From IMG/VR virus record IMGVR_UViG_3300037189_007451, positions 1 to 31,999 of that record: a stretch of DNA of 31,999 bases; one strand, given 5' to 3'. Each line of letters starts with the position of its first letter. The stretch's first letter is position 1. The stretch is from a virus. Under the pieces are notes generated by a model. It had not been told where the DNA came from. It saw only the letters and a program-made list of their open reading frames with translations, and ran no database searches. This document shows positions 19,227 to 27,386 of this stretch, one piece after another. Position numbers and translations under genes: made by a program.

Positions 19227-19715
19227 CTATTCCGGTTTACTTGGCCAAATTATCTGAGAGATCGAAGTTAAATTGATGTTAGCATATAATTCAGGAAGTT
19301 CTCGTAACAATCTCCTGTATGTTTTCCATGCTTGCATACCTTCTTCAGACATTGTTTCTACTGCATCTGACAACTGTGTCCAGTCGCATTGCTGCAAATA
19401 CATATTTCGCATGGAACGCATCTCCATCATTACTAGATTTTTAATCATATCGTTTGAATCATCGCTTGGTGACAAATCAATTATCTCGATCGTTTCTATA
19501 ACATTGTTATCTTGGAAACTATAATTCGCATTACCACGTGCTTGTGTATACATATCATATGCAGTCTCATCTTCAATAACCTGATACCAACCTAATTCAT
19601 TTAATGCATTGATATCATTAGCTAGGTGATGTAATCCGCTGACATTTTTCCAAGATTCAGGCAAGCTGCTATATATCTCGATATTTCCATCCTGCGCATA
19701 TGCATATTTTGTCAT
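19227..19715 (-). CDS. Phage tail assembly chaperone-like protein
   Basis: A 162-residue protein whose C-terminal half matches the tail-fibre/tail assembly chaperone pattern seen in many phages: MRSMRNMYLQQCDWTQLSDA, then an aromatic helix AWKTYRRLLRELPEL, ending with IIWPSKPE. This R-x-x-R...CDWT...W..YR..LR...WP..P pattern is what I associate with the Phage_tail_APC family. The N-terminal half (TKYAYAQDGNIEIYSSLPES ... LGWYQVIEDETAYD) resembles the start of tail-fibre assembly proteins with a 'W..V' strand. Such proteins are usually encoded next to the fibre they help fold, so the likely client is the giant RCC1 adhesin starting 7 bases downstream, or the Mtd-N protein upstream. Start at ATG 19715 with AGGA ahead of it. 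Confidence 0.75.
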   Translation of the reverse strand: MTKYAYAQDGNIEIYSSLPESWKNVSGLHHLANDINALNELGWYQVIEDETAYDMYTQARGNANYSFQDNNVIETIEIIDLSPSDDSNDMIKNLVMMEMRSMRNMYLQQCDWTQLSDAVETMSEEGMQAWKTYRRLLRELPELYANINLTSISQIIWPSKPE

Positions 19716-19732
19716 GAAGGTAATCCTATCTT

Positions 19733-20248
19733 TTATCTTGCATCTATTATGCTAGCTACTCCGCGCCAAGTAGTGCCACCGTCGTCGGTAATAAACGATA
19801 ATATGTCAGTACCAGTTGCAGTTAGCCCTGGTGCTACTCCAGAAGCCCATTTTACCGACACCGGCCAAGTCATAGCATACGAGCCACCGTTGGTTAGTCT
19901 CAGCACGATTATAGTAACCTTAGCACTAATTACATTTGAAAATGTCCATGTTAGATTAGTTGTAGCAGTCTTGGTAAAATAGTTTCCCTGAGAGCAGTTT
20001 ATATCTGATGCACTTACAGGATCAGCATCGTGTGTTACTATTCCAGTAACATCAATCCTTGAAGGGACAGTAACAGTACCTGTAAGTGTTGGGCTAGCGC
20101 TCTTAGCCATGTATGTTCCGCCTACAGTAGTTCCATCCATCACAGTTAGCGTGTTTAGAGTAGTATCAAATATCAACTCACCTGCTGCTCCTGTAAATGA
20201 TGAAATCTGCGTAGTAGTTCCTCTACGTAGCTGTATCTGTTTAGCCAT
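19733..20248 (-). CDS. Small fibre protein with Mtd-N-like head domain
   Basis: A 171-residue protein. The N-terminus, QIQLRRGTTTQISSFTG then AAGELIFDTTLNTLTVMDG, is the short beta-rich 'RRGT...W..F..A.GE...DT....L.V.DG' domain known from the N-terminus of the Bordetella phage major tropism determinant and many phage fibre proteins, where it serves in attachment or trimerisation. The rest (DINCSQGNYFTKTATTNLTW ... DDGGTTWRGVASI) matches a C-terminal module often found in aquatic phage structural proteins. It has no C-type lectin domain, and no reverse transcriptase is present in the window, so tropism switching is not suggested. The start codon shares a base with the stop of the upstream fibre gene (TAATG), implying translational coupling. 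Confidence 0.75.
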   Translation of the reverse strand: MAKQIQLRRGTTTQISSFTGAAGELIFDTTLNTLTVMDGTTVGGTYMAKSASPTLTGTVTVPSRIDVTGIVTHDADPVSASDINCSQGNYFTKTATTNLTWTFSNVISAKVTIIVLRLTNGGSYAMTWPVSVKWASGVAPGLTATGTDILSFITDDGGTTWRGVASIIDAR

Positions 20249-22200
20249 TATACTATGCTCCCATAATCGTTAGTTGCGGTTACTGTTTCGGGTACCTGTC
20301 CATAATCTTGATTACTAGATTCTGCTGAAACCCACGCACTATTTATGTATATATAAAGCACTCCATCTCCAGTATTATACCAAAGGTCTCCAACAGCCGG
20401 AGTTGCCGGTGCAGTACTTGAAGCAGTCACGCTACTGCCACCGCCACCACCGCCAGTTCCTGCACTGCCAGTATATCCTATAGCAGCATATGCACCATCG
20501 ATACCTTGTGATCCAGTAAAACCAACTCCTTGTGATCCACTATATCCTACAACTGTGCTAGCTGATCCAACAAAGCCAACAGATCCGCTATATCCACGTG
20601 ATCCACTAAATCCTATAGCAGAATAAGCACCAGCTGAACCCGAATATCCAGTTGATCCAAAGTACCCCCAAGATCCAGTGTATCCAACTGACCCCCAATA
20701 TCCTATTACAGTACTTGCTGAACCAGTAAATCCTACTGAACCGCTATATCCAACAACTGTACTAGCTGATCCTGTATAACCTTTAAAATTGCCTACATTA
20801 GTCCAGCCTGTTGTTGGAGTATTGAATATAATAGTACCAGAAGTAGTAAATGCGTAAGTTTTATATCCACCGCTATTTGTATATGTTGGAAAATTAGTTA
20901 CAGTAGAATCGGCTGATACACTCGAGTAACGTATGAGAACAATACCACTACCACCAGCGCCGCCACTACCAGTTCCGTTAAGCGATCCACCGCCACCACC
21001 GCCACCAGTTCCAGCTGATCCAGCATAGCCATTAGTATCACCTCGGCCACCACCACCACCACCAATACCGCCTAATGTGTTTACACCACTAGTTCCCCCG
21101 CCGCCACCGCCACCAGCATAGTATACTGAATTCCATCCTAGGATACCAGCACCACCATTACCGGGAGTATTAGCACTGGCATTTCCACCAGCAGCACTGG
21201 CACCACCACCACCTGCTGCTGCGCCAGCACCATCTTGTGCCCAACCAGTACCGCCATCATATCCTTGACGTGTTGCGCTTACATATGACGATCCAGGATA
21301 AACACCTTGACCATATGTTTGTCCTTGCCCTCCCCCTGCACCTGGTGCACCGCCGCCACTACCACCATTAAGTCCCGGACGCATAGTGTTATAATTGCCA
21401 CCACCACCGCCACCGTACGCAGTTACTCCAGAGAATGATCCGCCAGTTATTACTGAATCAGTTCCTGAACCTGCTGCGTTTGTTCCAGCAATACCACCAG
21501 CACCACCATTACCAACAGTAATAGTATATGTCACATTTGGCGTAATTGATACTGATGAAGCTGATATTACACCACCACCACCACCACCACCACCAAGATG
21601 TCCACCACCACCACCTCCACCAGCAACGACGAGATAATCAATTGTACTAGGACCACCTACTGATTGGGGCTTCCAAATCCATAAAGTACCGTCGTCAGTT
21701 ATATATCCATCCCCGCTACTGCCAGTGTAGGAGGTAGGATATCCTGGGATAGATGTATATGTACTTACGCTACCTATTAAGTTAAGAAACGCCGAAGATC
21801 CAACTGACCCGGTATATCCAGCAGCAGTACTAGCTGAACCAGTATATCCAGCACCTATTGATCCAGTATATCCGTATGAACCCCAATATCCACCTGAACC
21901 AGTATAGCCAGCACCAGTTGAACCAGTATAACCTAATGAACCCAATGATCCAGTATAGCCTCTAGCAGCATATGCACCATCAGCACCAACTGACCCGGTA
22001 TATCCAGCAGCAGTACTTGCAGAGCCAGTATATCCCGCACCGGTTGATCCAGTATATCCAGCAGCAGTACTTGCAGAACCAGTATATCCAATCGTAGCAT
22101 TAACAGCTTGCCAGACAGTACCATCCCACTGCCAGGACAAATTGTTAGCAGTATGCACATCATTAACGTTTGGTGAACTTGGGAAATTAATTGCTGGCAT
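20248..22200 (-). CDS. Mixed collagen-like and glycine-rich tail-fibre protein, 650 aa
   Basis: The order of parts is: a head (1-36) with FPSSPNVND and NLSWQWDGTVWQAVN; a collagen-like stretch of GYTGS units (37-135); a linker with TDDGTLWIWKP (about 168-178); a glycine-rich domain (186-425) from DYLVVAGGGGGGG to GSGIVLIRYS; a strand-rich spacer; a second collagen-like stretch (473-586) with GYWGS, GYFGS and GFTGS variants; and a short tail with TAPATPAVGDLWYNTGDG and YIYINSAWV (about 597-625). Gly-X-Y repeats are expected to form a trimeric triple helix, and the glycine-rich domain resembles those in phage receptor-binding tips. It is probably a side or distal tail fibre. AAGGTAAC precedes the ATG, and a late-promoter motif lies at 22223-22230. 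Confidence 0.82.
   Translation of the reverse strand: MPAINFPSSPNVNDVHTANNLSWQWDGTVWQAVNATIGYTGSASTAAGYTGSTGAGYTGSASTAAGYTGSVGADGAYAARGYTGSLGSLGYTGSTGAGYTGSGGYWGSYGYTGSIGAGYTGSASTAAGYTGSVGSSAFLNLIGSVSTYTSIPGYPTSYTGSSGDGYITDDGTLWIWKPQSVGGPSTIDYLVVAGGGGGGGHLGGGGGGGGVISASSVSITPNVTYTITVGNGGAGGIAGTNAAGSGTDSVITGGSFSGVTAYGGGGGGNYNTMRPGLNGGSGGGAPGAGGGQGQTYGQGVYPGSSYVSATRQGYDGGTGWAQDGAGAAAGGGGASAAGGNASANTPGNGGAGILGWNSVYYAGGGGGGGTSGVNTLGGIGGGGGGRGDTNGYAGSAGTGGGGGGGSLNGTGSGGAGGSGIVLIRYSSVSADSTVTNFPTYTNSGGYKTYAFTTSGTIIFNTPTTGWTNVGNFKGYTGSASTVVGYSGSVGFTGSASTVIGYWGSVGYTGSWGYFGSTGYSGSAGAYSAIGFSGSRGYSGSVGFVGSASTVVGYSGSQGVGFTGSQGIDGAYAAIGYTGSAGTGGGGGGSSVTASSTAPATPAVGDLWYNTGDGVLYIYINSAWVSAESSNQDYGQVPETVTATNDYGSIV
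20443..20784 (-). repeat. GYTGS-type collagen-like coding repeats (distal block)
   Basis: Short in-frame repeats whose plus-strand DNA shows CCAGTATATCC-type words every 15-33 bases. They encode GYTGS, GYSGS, GFTGS, GYWGS and GYFGS with SASTVVGY interruptions. Confidence 0.85.
20926..21645 (-). repeat. Glycine-rich coding region
   Basis: Runs of GGN codons (plus strand: ACC/GCC/TCC triplets such as CCACCACCACC) encode GGGGGGG-type tracts within residues 186-425 of the 650-aa fibre. This composition, not a separate gene, explains the long proline-rich open frame on the plus strand here. Confidence 0.85.
21796..22092 (-). repeat. GYTGS-type collagen-like coding repeats (proximal block)
   Basis: Encodes residues 37-135 of the 650-aa fibre: GYTGS units joined by TGA, VGA, LGS or ASTAA spacers. 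Several copies of the ASTAAGYTGS unit are nearly identical at DNA level. Confidence 0.85.
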
Positions 22201-22217
22201 TAGTTACCTTTTTTATA

Positions 22218-22595
22218 TTATGTATTTATTGTTGTTTCTTTCCATGATACAGTGTCTTCATCCCAGACATAGAATTTATCATCATTTGGATAAGCAACTG
22301 GCGGCATCCAATTCCAAGTTTCAGTTGAAAGTACCCAACTGTTAAATGGCTTTGGTGGATAAAATACATCGTTTACATCATCATATGTATATCCAATTCC
22401 TGCATAGTTACCGCGCAATGCTATACCTCCGTCTGGCTCATTTGTGTTTGGTGCATAGTGTATATTACCTCTTGTATTATAAGAAGTCTGTATCCACTGG
22501 CCGAGCTCTGGATCAACAAATGTGTTAAAAAAATCAGGTTCAGCAACAATGACTTGAGTTACTTTTCCGTCTACTACTTTCGCAAAATGTCCCAT
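22218..22595 (-). CDS. Conserved phage protein of unknown function, 125 aa
   Basis: The protein begins MGHFAKVVDGKVTQVIVAEP and contains FNTFVDPELGQWIQTSYNTR, a central NYAGIGYTYDDVNDVFYPPK and a C-terminal WMPPVAYPNDD plus FYVWDEDTVSW. From memory, near-identical small proteins with the VIVAEP, GQWIQTSYNTRG and NYAGIGYTYD landmarks are widespread in T4-like cyanophages and other marine phages, usually among structural or fibre genes; none has a function known to me. It is tryptophan- and tyrosine-rich, without membrane helices or a signal peptide. AAGGAAAT precedes the ATG, and a late-promoter motif lies at 22611-22618, so it is probably made late, perhaps as a minor virion or assembly protein. 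Confidence 0.8.
   Translation of the reverse strand: MGHFAKVVDGKVTQVIVAEPDFFNTFVDPELGQWIQTSYNTRGNIHYAPNTNEPDGGIALRGNYAGIGYTYDDVNDVFYPPKPFNSWVLSTETWNWMPPVAYPNDDKFYVWDEDTVSWKETTINT
22223..22230 (-). promoter_or_regulatory. Late promoter motif AATAAATA
   Basis: AATAAATA on the minus strand, one mismatch from the T4 late consensus, just inside the 3' end of the 125-aa gene. Standard spacing puts the transcript start near 22217, leaving a 17-base leader that contains AAGGTAAC before the 650-aa fibre start. Confidence 0.5.
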
Positions 22596-22610
22596 ATTTT
22601 ATTTCCTTTT

Positions 22611-22618
22611 TATTTATT
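22611..22618 (-). promoter_or_regulatory. Late promoter motif AATAAATA
   Basis: AATAAATA on the minus strand in the 31-bp gap before the 125-aa gene. The predicted transcript start is near 22605, giving a leader of about 10 bases that would keep only part of the AAGGAAA ribosome site. Confidence 0.45.
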
Positions 22619-22626
22619 TTTCTCAA

Positions 22627-25600
22627 TTATACTGGAAACGGATACATGTTGACCATGTCTGGCGATCCTGTACGAGTTAAGGCAAGTTTATTATTAGAAG
22701 CATCAAATAGTGTATTATATTGGCATGTTAACAAACTAGTTTGCGTAGTGATAGCCGCAATGTTTGTTCCTGATGATTGTGTTGCTTTTAGTGGTGATGT
22801 TGGAGGAGTAAATGCGCCGGTATATACAGCTACACCTTTAACAACACGCATGTTTGAGATATATCCTGGAAAAGCATATGCTGTATCACTTGAACCTCCG
22901 AATCTAACTGATGTGGTATTAATGCTATAATCAGCAGCCGAATCTGTAGTACCTTGTACACCATTAAGAAAGATTTTCCAAGTTGCGGATTGTCTTGTTA
23001 CTGCAAGATGATACCATGTGTTATTTTGTAGGTATGGAGTTCCAGTGGTTGCCCCAGGATATCTAAGATATACGTTTGTTGCATAACCAGGTCTAGAAAC
23101 GCTTAACCTATCAGTTCCCATTTGTATAAATATTCCAGCAATATTAGCTCCACTATCACCAAACCATGCCATCGGCCCGACTGATTCTAACGGTAGTATT
23201 CTGTAACTATTGTCTAAATATATCCACGATTCAACAGTAAAATCACCAGTACCAAATGCAAAGTTAGATGCGTGGGATGTATCAACATATTGATTTGTAG
23301 AAGTTGTATTTAATTTTAAACTGTAGTTTTTCTGAGCATAGTTTACACCGGAAACAATACCAGAAAATACATCAGTTAAATATGTTTGAACAGTACCACC
23401 ATTCGTTATGGTAAACTTATTAGTTGATGCGTCAACAATATTAGCATATTGACAAGTCAACAAAGTTGTTGATGTTCCGGTAATAGCCGATATGTTAGTA
23501 CCGCTTGATTGTGTTGCTGCCAATGGTGTTGCAGGTGGAGTAAAATTTCCTGTATAAACTGCTGTACCAATAACAATACGAGCATTAGTTATATATCCAG
23601 CGAAATAATTTCCAGCAGTTGTACCATCTAGACCAATGTAGATATCTTTTTGAGTTCCATTATAATAGACTAAAGCAGTTGAACCTATGTTAGATGTAGT
23701 TGAATCAGCAACTCCGTTAACATATAGTGTTATAGTTGTTCCATTCCTAACCACCGCAATGTGATACCAAGCATTTGCTGTTATTGATGTTGTTGTTGCC
23801 GTAACAGTTACTTGTGTGGTGCTTCCGGTAACATATCTAAAAACTAAACGCCCAGAAGAATTAACTATAATATAGAATTGTCCACCAACGACATACCACG
23901 CAGAAAGTATATAACCTTGTTTTGATATGTCTGTTACATATATCCAACTTTCTATAGTAAAATCGTTTGCACCAAACGCTTGATTAGCGTTATATGGAAC
24001 ACTAAGATATTGACTGGTTCCATTGAACGACGCATAATAATTACCAAATGGATTCTGCGATGATGCAGGTGTAGAACCTATATTTGTCATAGCCAAATGA
24101 TTTGTTGATGCATCATATAATTCAGCATATTGACATGTTAATAATTGTGTATTATTGACAGCAGTTAGAGCTGATGTTGATGGTGTAAAGTTAGAAGAAT
24201 AAAGTGCTGAACCGTTAACATATCTAAAGTTTGAAATATATCCTGACCATGGTGCATTTGGTCCGTATGTCGTTTTTCCAATAACATAACCATTAGTACC
24301 ACCTATAGTTCCACTTAATGTTGTTGATGATACTCCATTGGCTCCTGCCGATGCGGTTCTTAATACTCCATTGACATACAGATACAATGTTGTTCCACTC
24401 CTAACAAGCGCAATATGATTCCATGCGTTTGCGGTTATAACTCCCCAAGAAGGCCCGCCAACAGTGTACTGATCTAAAGTTAAAGTATAAGAAGCAGCAA
24501 GATATAATTGATATCTACCACTAGCTTCAGTGCTACCAATCGACCATATTCCCATGTTAGTCGTATATGCTGTAGCATAGACCCAACATTCAACTGTAAA
24601 ATCACCAGTAGCAGCTACGCTAGATGCTGTAGTTAAATACTGACTGCTACCATTGAACGACATGCTATAATCACCAAATGGATTTTCCATTCTGACGACT
24701 GCTGTACCAGTGTTTGTTATAGTAAATGCGTTTGATGAACTATCAGCGATAGTTGCTCCGTTAATTAATAGTGATGTGCCTGTTATAGACGCTAGATTAT
24801 CTGTTGGTGGTGTGAAGTTTGTTCCAGTTGTGTATATTGCTGTGCCTTTTATGATACGTAAGTTACTGACATATCCGCCAATTAATTGGCCTTGTCCTGC
24901 TCCAGTTGTTAAAGCAGTTCTAGCACTGGTATATTGATTGCCTATGACCAATGCATTTCCAACATCAGTCATTGTCAATGCTTGTGATGTAGTGGTAACT
25001 TGTTTACCATTAACAAATGTGGTAATAGTTGCACTAGACCTTATTGCTGCAAGATGATACCACGTATTGACATCCAATGTTCCAAAACTAATTGATTGAA
25101 CTGTTGATGGGCCCGTATTATCGCCAATTAGAAATCCATATGTATTAACTCCAGTTGACTGAAAAGCATAAGAGTGATATCGGGTACTGGCATTTCCACC
25201 TTTACCAAAAAGATATTCGCCATTGGCTGACGCAGTATTTTTATAGTACCAACATTCAATTGTAAAATTACCAGAAGTTAAATCAAGTGCAGTATTATGT
25301 GCTATAACTAATCCACTGGCGGCAGTGTTAAAATATACGCTGTATGCCTGTGTTGAATAGCTAGTATCTGCAACTGTAACTGTATTTGATGTCCCTACGA
25401 TAGTGCCGGCTGTTGACCCAGTGCGGATCTGTATGATGATAGTTTCACTACCTTCGGTTGATAAATCACTCAATAAAGTCTTCGTAAGCGTTCCGTTATC
25501 ACTTGTAATAGCGATACTACCAGAGTTTAAATTATCGCTAAAATCACCAGCACTAGTTGTACCACTATTAGTATAATAAAGTGTACCTGTTCCGAATCCA

Positions 25601-26061
25601 ACAGCATTAATAGTCCAAGTTACTGATCCGCCTTCATTTACAGACGAAGTATCTGGAGTTATGAACAAAACGGATGTATCATATACTGTAACAGATGGTG
25701 ATGTAGCTACAATAGTTCCTGAAGTTGATCCAGTACGTAATTCAAATACTATAGTTTCAGAACCTTCTGTAATGATATCATTAGTTAATGTACGTACTAC
25801 AGTTGCAGTTCCATTTGTCATAGTGACAGATCCTGATGTCAATCCATCGCTAAAGTCTGAACTAGTTGTGGTACCTGATGTGGTCCAGTATAAAACTGTT
25901 CCATCTAATACATATTGTGTAGAAATAGTATAAGTTACAGCACTACCTTCGTTTAATGAAGCTACGCTTGACGAAACACTATAAACCGGTACCATAACTG
26001 CTGATACGACGTTATAATTCCTTGGGGCATAGTTTAATCTTGAAAATGGTTTAACTGTCAT
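22627..26061 (-). CDS. Calx-beta and LamG repeat adhesin, 1144 aa
   Basis: Two tandem Calx-beta-like domains come first (about 25-130 and 131-235), each with S.V.EGS.VT(Y/W)TI, SGTT..DFSD.L.SG and TEGSETI(V/I). Four LamG/concanavalin-like modules follow at about 240-450, 464-660, 675-890 and 912-1130. Each shows (Y)S..FN...QYL, GDFT(I/V)E(C/S)W.Y, WYH(L/I)A..R....T.(Y/F)VNG and GYISN.R.V.G.A(V/I)YT..FTPPT.PL. LamG-type jelly rolls often bind glycans, so the protein is probably a virion component used in host-surface contact. No signal peptide is seen. Its ATG shares one base with the stop of the upstream 110-aa gene (TAATG), suggesting coupled translation. The LamG modules are close relatives of those in the giant RCC1 protein. 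Confidence 0.82.
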   Translation of the reverse strand: MTVKPFSRLNYAPRNYNVVSAVMVPVYSVSSSVASLNEGSAVTYTISTQYVLDGTVLYWTTSGTTTSSDFSDGLTSGSVTMTNGTATVVRTLTNDIITEGSETIVFELRTGSTSGTIVATSPSVTVYDTSVLFITPDTSSVNEGGSVTWTINAVGFGTGTLYYTNSGTTSAGDFSDNLNSGSIAITSDNGTLTKTLLSDLSTEGSETIIIQIRTGSTAGTIVGTSNTVTVADTSYSTQAYSVYFNTAASGLVIAHNTALDLTSGNFTIECWYYKNTASANGEYLFGKGGNASTRYHSYAFQSTGVNTYGFLIGDNTGPSTVQSISFGTLDVNTWYHLAAIRSSATITTFVNGKQVTTTSQALTMTDVGNALVIGNQYTSARTALTTGAGQGQLIGGYVSNLRIIKGTAIYTTGTNFTPPTDNLASITGTSLLINGATIADSSSNAFTITNTGTAVVRMENPFGDYSMSFNGSSQYLTTASSVAATGDFTVECWVYATAYTTNMGIWSIGSTEASGRYQLYLAASYTLTLDQYTVGGPSWGVITANAWNHIALVRSGTTLYLYVNGVLRTASAGANGVSSTTLSGTIGGTNGYVIGKTTYGPNAPWSGYISNFRYVNGSALYSSNFTPSTSALTAVNNTQLLTCQYAELYDASTNHLAMTNIGSTPASSQNPFGNYYASFNGTSQYLSVPYNANQAFGANDFTIESWIYVTDISKQGYILSAWYVVGGQFYIIVNSSGRLVFRYVTGSTTQVTVTATTTSITANAWYHIAVVRNGTTITLYVNGVADSTTSNIGSTALVYYNGTQKDIYIGLDGTTAGNYFAGYITNARIVIGTAVYTGNFTPPATPLAATQSSGTNISAITGTSTTLLTCQYANIVDASTNKFTITNGGTVQTYLTDVFSGIVSGVNYAQKNYSLKLNTTSTNQYVDTSHASNFAFGTGDFTVESWIYLDNSYRILPLESVGPMAWFGDSGANIAGIFIQMGTDRLSVSRPGYATNVYLRYPGATTGTPYLQNNTWYHLAVTRQSATWKIFLNGVQGTTDSAADYSINTTSVRFGGSSDTAYAFPGYISNMRVVKGVAVYTGAFTPPTSPLKATQSSGTNIAAITTQTSLLTCQYNTLFDASNNKLALTRTGSPDMVNMYPFPV

Positions 26062-26393
26062 TACGTAATCTCAGATCCAAATAAGTTCCATGAAATAGAC
26101 GACCCTGCACTAGCATAAACTGATACGATATCAGTAGCAGCTAGTGTTATTCCCAGTGATAATGCTACAGAATCATTTGCAGCAACTGATAAATCATATG
26201 CAATATATTGTTTATTGGCAATAATTGCACCAGCCTGTCGGATAGCGATTCGGACTGCTTTAGAACCACTTGTCCTATTACAAATATTAATTGCTGATAC
26301 AACAGTAGAGGTATCTGCAGGGACTGTATAGAGAGTTTCAAGTGTAGTTGCTGCTGATTCTAGTTGTCCTAGTATTTTATATGTTGTTGCCAT
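26061..26393 (-). CDS. Small virion-associated protein, 110 aa
   Basis: The 110 residues run MATTYKILGQLESAATTLET and then LYTVPADTSTVVSAINICN, RIAIRQAGAIIANKQYIAYD, ANDSVALSLGITLAATDIV and VYASAGSSISWNLFGSEIT. The alternating beta-strand pattern suggests a compact beta-sandwich. Proteins with the same landmarks (LYTVPA, CNR, IAYD, AND, GITL, DIV.VYAS, FG.EI) are familiar from marine phage structural regions, where they are listed as hypothetical or virion proteins; no function is established to my knowledge. A good ribosome site (AGAGGAAGATC) precedes the ATG. It lies between a collagen-like fibre gene and the LamG protein and shares one base with the latter. Confidence 0.75.
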   Translation of the reverse strand: MATTYKILGQLESAATTLETLYTVPADTSTVVSAINICNRTSGSKAVRIAIRQAGAIIANKQYIAYDLSVAANDSVALSLGITLAATDIVSVYASAGSSISWNLFGSEIT

Positions 26394-26405
26394 GATCTTC
26401 CTCTA

Positions 26406-27350
26406 TTATAATCCAAGCAAGAACGACGATACAAAAGAATCAACACCCCCGCTTGTACCTACGCCTGCACTTCCTGCGATAGTAGCAGTGATACCTACCC
26501 ATTGACTACTATTCCCGTCGTCATAATATATATATAATTTACCTTCATCAGATTTGTACCAGAACTGGCCTGCTGTTGGACTTCCTGGTGCAGTTGTAGA
26601 TATGCTTACTGAAGCTCCACCACCACCACCAGAACCGGCTGAACCAGTATACCCTGCGACAGTACTTGCTGAACCGGTATATCCAGCACCAATTGATCCA
26701 GTATAACCAACTGATCCCCAATAGCCTGTTCCGGTCGACCCTGTATATCCAACAAAGGTTCCTGCATCGATGAACCCGTTAATATTACCACCTGCTGACG
26801 AATTTGTATAGATCCAAAGATGACCTGTTGATGTTATTACATAAGCATCGCCTATTGTTTGTCCAGTGGATGGTAAACTAGCTGTAGTAGAATAACTTCC
26901 GATAACATTAATTGATGTTCCTGCTGGTCCGATTGAACCAGTGTATCCAACTGATCCCCAGTATCCTATTACAGTACTTGCTGATCCAGTATAACCAGTT
27001 GATCCAAAATATCCCCAAGAACCAGTATATCCAACTGATCCCCAATACCCGGCTACTGTGCTTGCTGATCCAGTATATCCTACAGATCCCCAATAGCCAG
27101 CTACTGTACTTGCTGAACCAGTATATCCAGAACCTTGTGATCCAGTATAACCAACTGATCCCCAATAGCCAGCTACTGTACTTGCTGAACCAGTATATCC
27201 AGAACCTTGTGATCCAGTATATCCTATTGATCCAGTAAATCCAATATTTAAAGTAGTGGATTTCCAATAAGTACCGTTCCATTGCCATGAACGGTTTCCT
27301 ATTGTATAAATGTATCCATTAGAAGGATTGGTTGGTAGATTAAATGACAT
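26406..27350 (-). CDS. Collagen-like tail-fibre protein, 314 aa
   Basis: Head (1-36): SFNLPTNPSNGYIYTIGNRS followed by WQWNGTYWKSTTLN, the same pattern as the heads of two neighbouring fibres. Collagen-like stretch (37-144): alternating GYTGS and GYWGSV units with the SASTVAGYWGS interruption repeated. A folded linker (about 146-199) contains GDAYVITSTGHLWIYTNS. A second short collagen-like stretch spans 200-238, and the C-terminal module (about 247-314) contains TTAPGSPTAGQFWYKSDEGK and YIYYDDGNSSQWVGI. It is probably a trimeric fibre or whisker-like adhesin. Serine and threonine are abundant in the repeats. Only a weak ribosome site (AAAG) precedes the ATG, and the late-promoter motif at 27358-27365 would leave almost no leader. 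Confidence 0.82.
   Translation of the reverse strand: MSFNLPTNPSNGYIYTIGNRSWQWNGTYWKSTTLNIGFTGSIGYTGSQGSGYTGSASTVAGYWGSVGYTGSQGSGYTGSASTVAGYWGSVGYTGSASTVAGYWGSVGYTGSWGYFGSTGYTGSASTVIGYWGSVGYTGSIGPAGTSINVIGSYSTTASLPSTGQTIGDAYVITSTGHLWIYTNSSAGGNINGFIDAGTFVGYTGSTGTGYWGSVGYTGSIGAGYTGSASTVAGYTGSAGSGGGGGASVSISTTAPGSPTAGQFWYKSDEGKLYIYYDDGNSSQWVGITATIAGSAGVGTSGGVDSFVSSFLLGL
26637..26753 (-). repeat. GYTGS-type collagen-like coding repeats (distal block of the 314-aa fibre)
   Basis: Encodes residues 200-238 with GYTGST, GYWGSV, GYTGSI and GYTGSASTVAGYTGS units. Confidence 0.8.
26919..27242 (-). repeat. GYTGS/GYWGS collagen-like coding repeats (main block of the 314-aa fibre)
   Basis: Encodes residues 37-144. 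A longer module, GYTGSQGSGYTGSASTVAG followed by YWGSV, occurs twice in succession with nearly identical DNA, and a shorter SASTVAGYWGSVGYTGS copy follows. All frames of this block stay open for long distances because the DNA is periodic. Confidence 0.85.
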
Positions 27351-27357
27351 ACTGCTT

Positions 27358-27365
27358 TATTTATC
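27358..27365 (-). promoter_or_regulatory. Late promoter motif GATAAATA
   Basis: GATAAATA on the minus strand within the 36-bp gap between the glycine-rich adhesin gene and the 314-aa fibre gene. The predicted transcript start near 27352 is only two bases before the ATG at 27350. Confidence 0.5.
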
Positions 27366-27386
27366 TTAAAAAAATATTTAAAAAAA

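Noticed and set aside
19220-19227. TTTTATC (minus strand GATAAAA) before the giant adhesin as a late promoter
   Set aside because: It departs from NATAAATA at the conserved end and sits directly against the start codon; support is too weak.
19733-20248. Diversity-generating retroelement suggested by the Mtd-N-like domain
   Set aside because: No reverse transcriptase, template repeat or C-type lectin variable region is visible in the window; the Mtd-N domain is common in non-variable fibres.
20443-22092. CRISPR-like spaced repeats
   Set aside because: The regularly spaced short DNA repeats translate in frame as GYTGS collagen-like units inside a continuous gene; spacing is irregular and there are no cas genes.
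23125-23132. Exact TATAAATA on the plus strand
   Set aside because: It is antisense within the LamG gene with no plus-strand gene downstream; it is likely a chance match in AT-rich DNA.
26908-27288. Alternative open frames on both strands through the collagen-like block
   Set aside because: The DNA is periodic, so all frames stay open. Only the GYTGS frame has the head, linker and C-terminal modules shared with neighbouring fibres.
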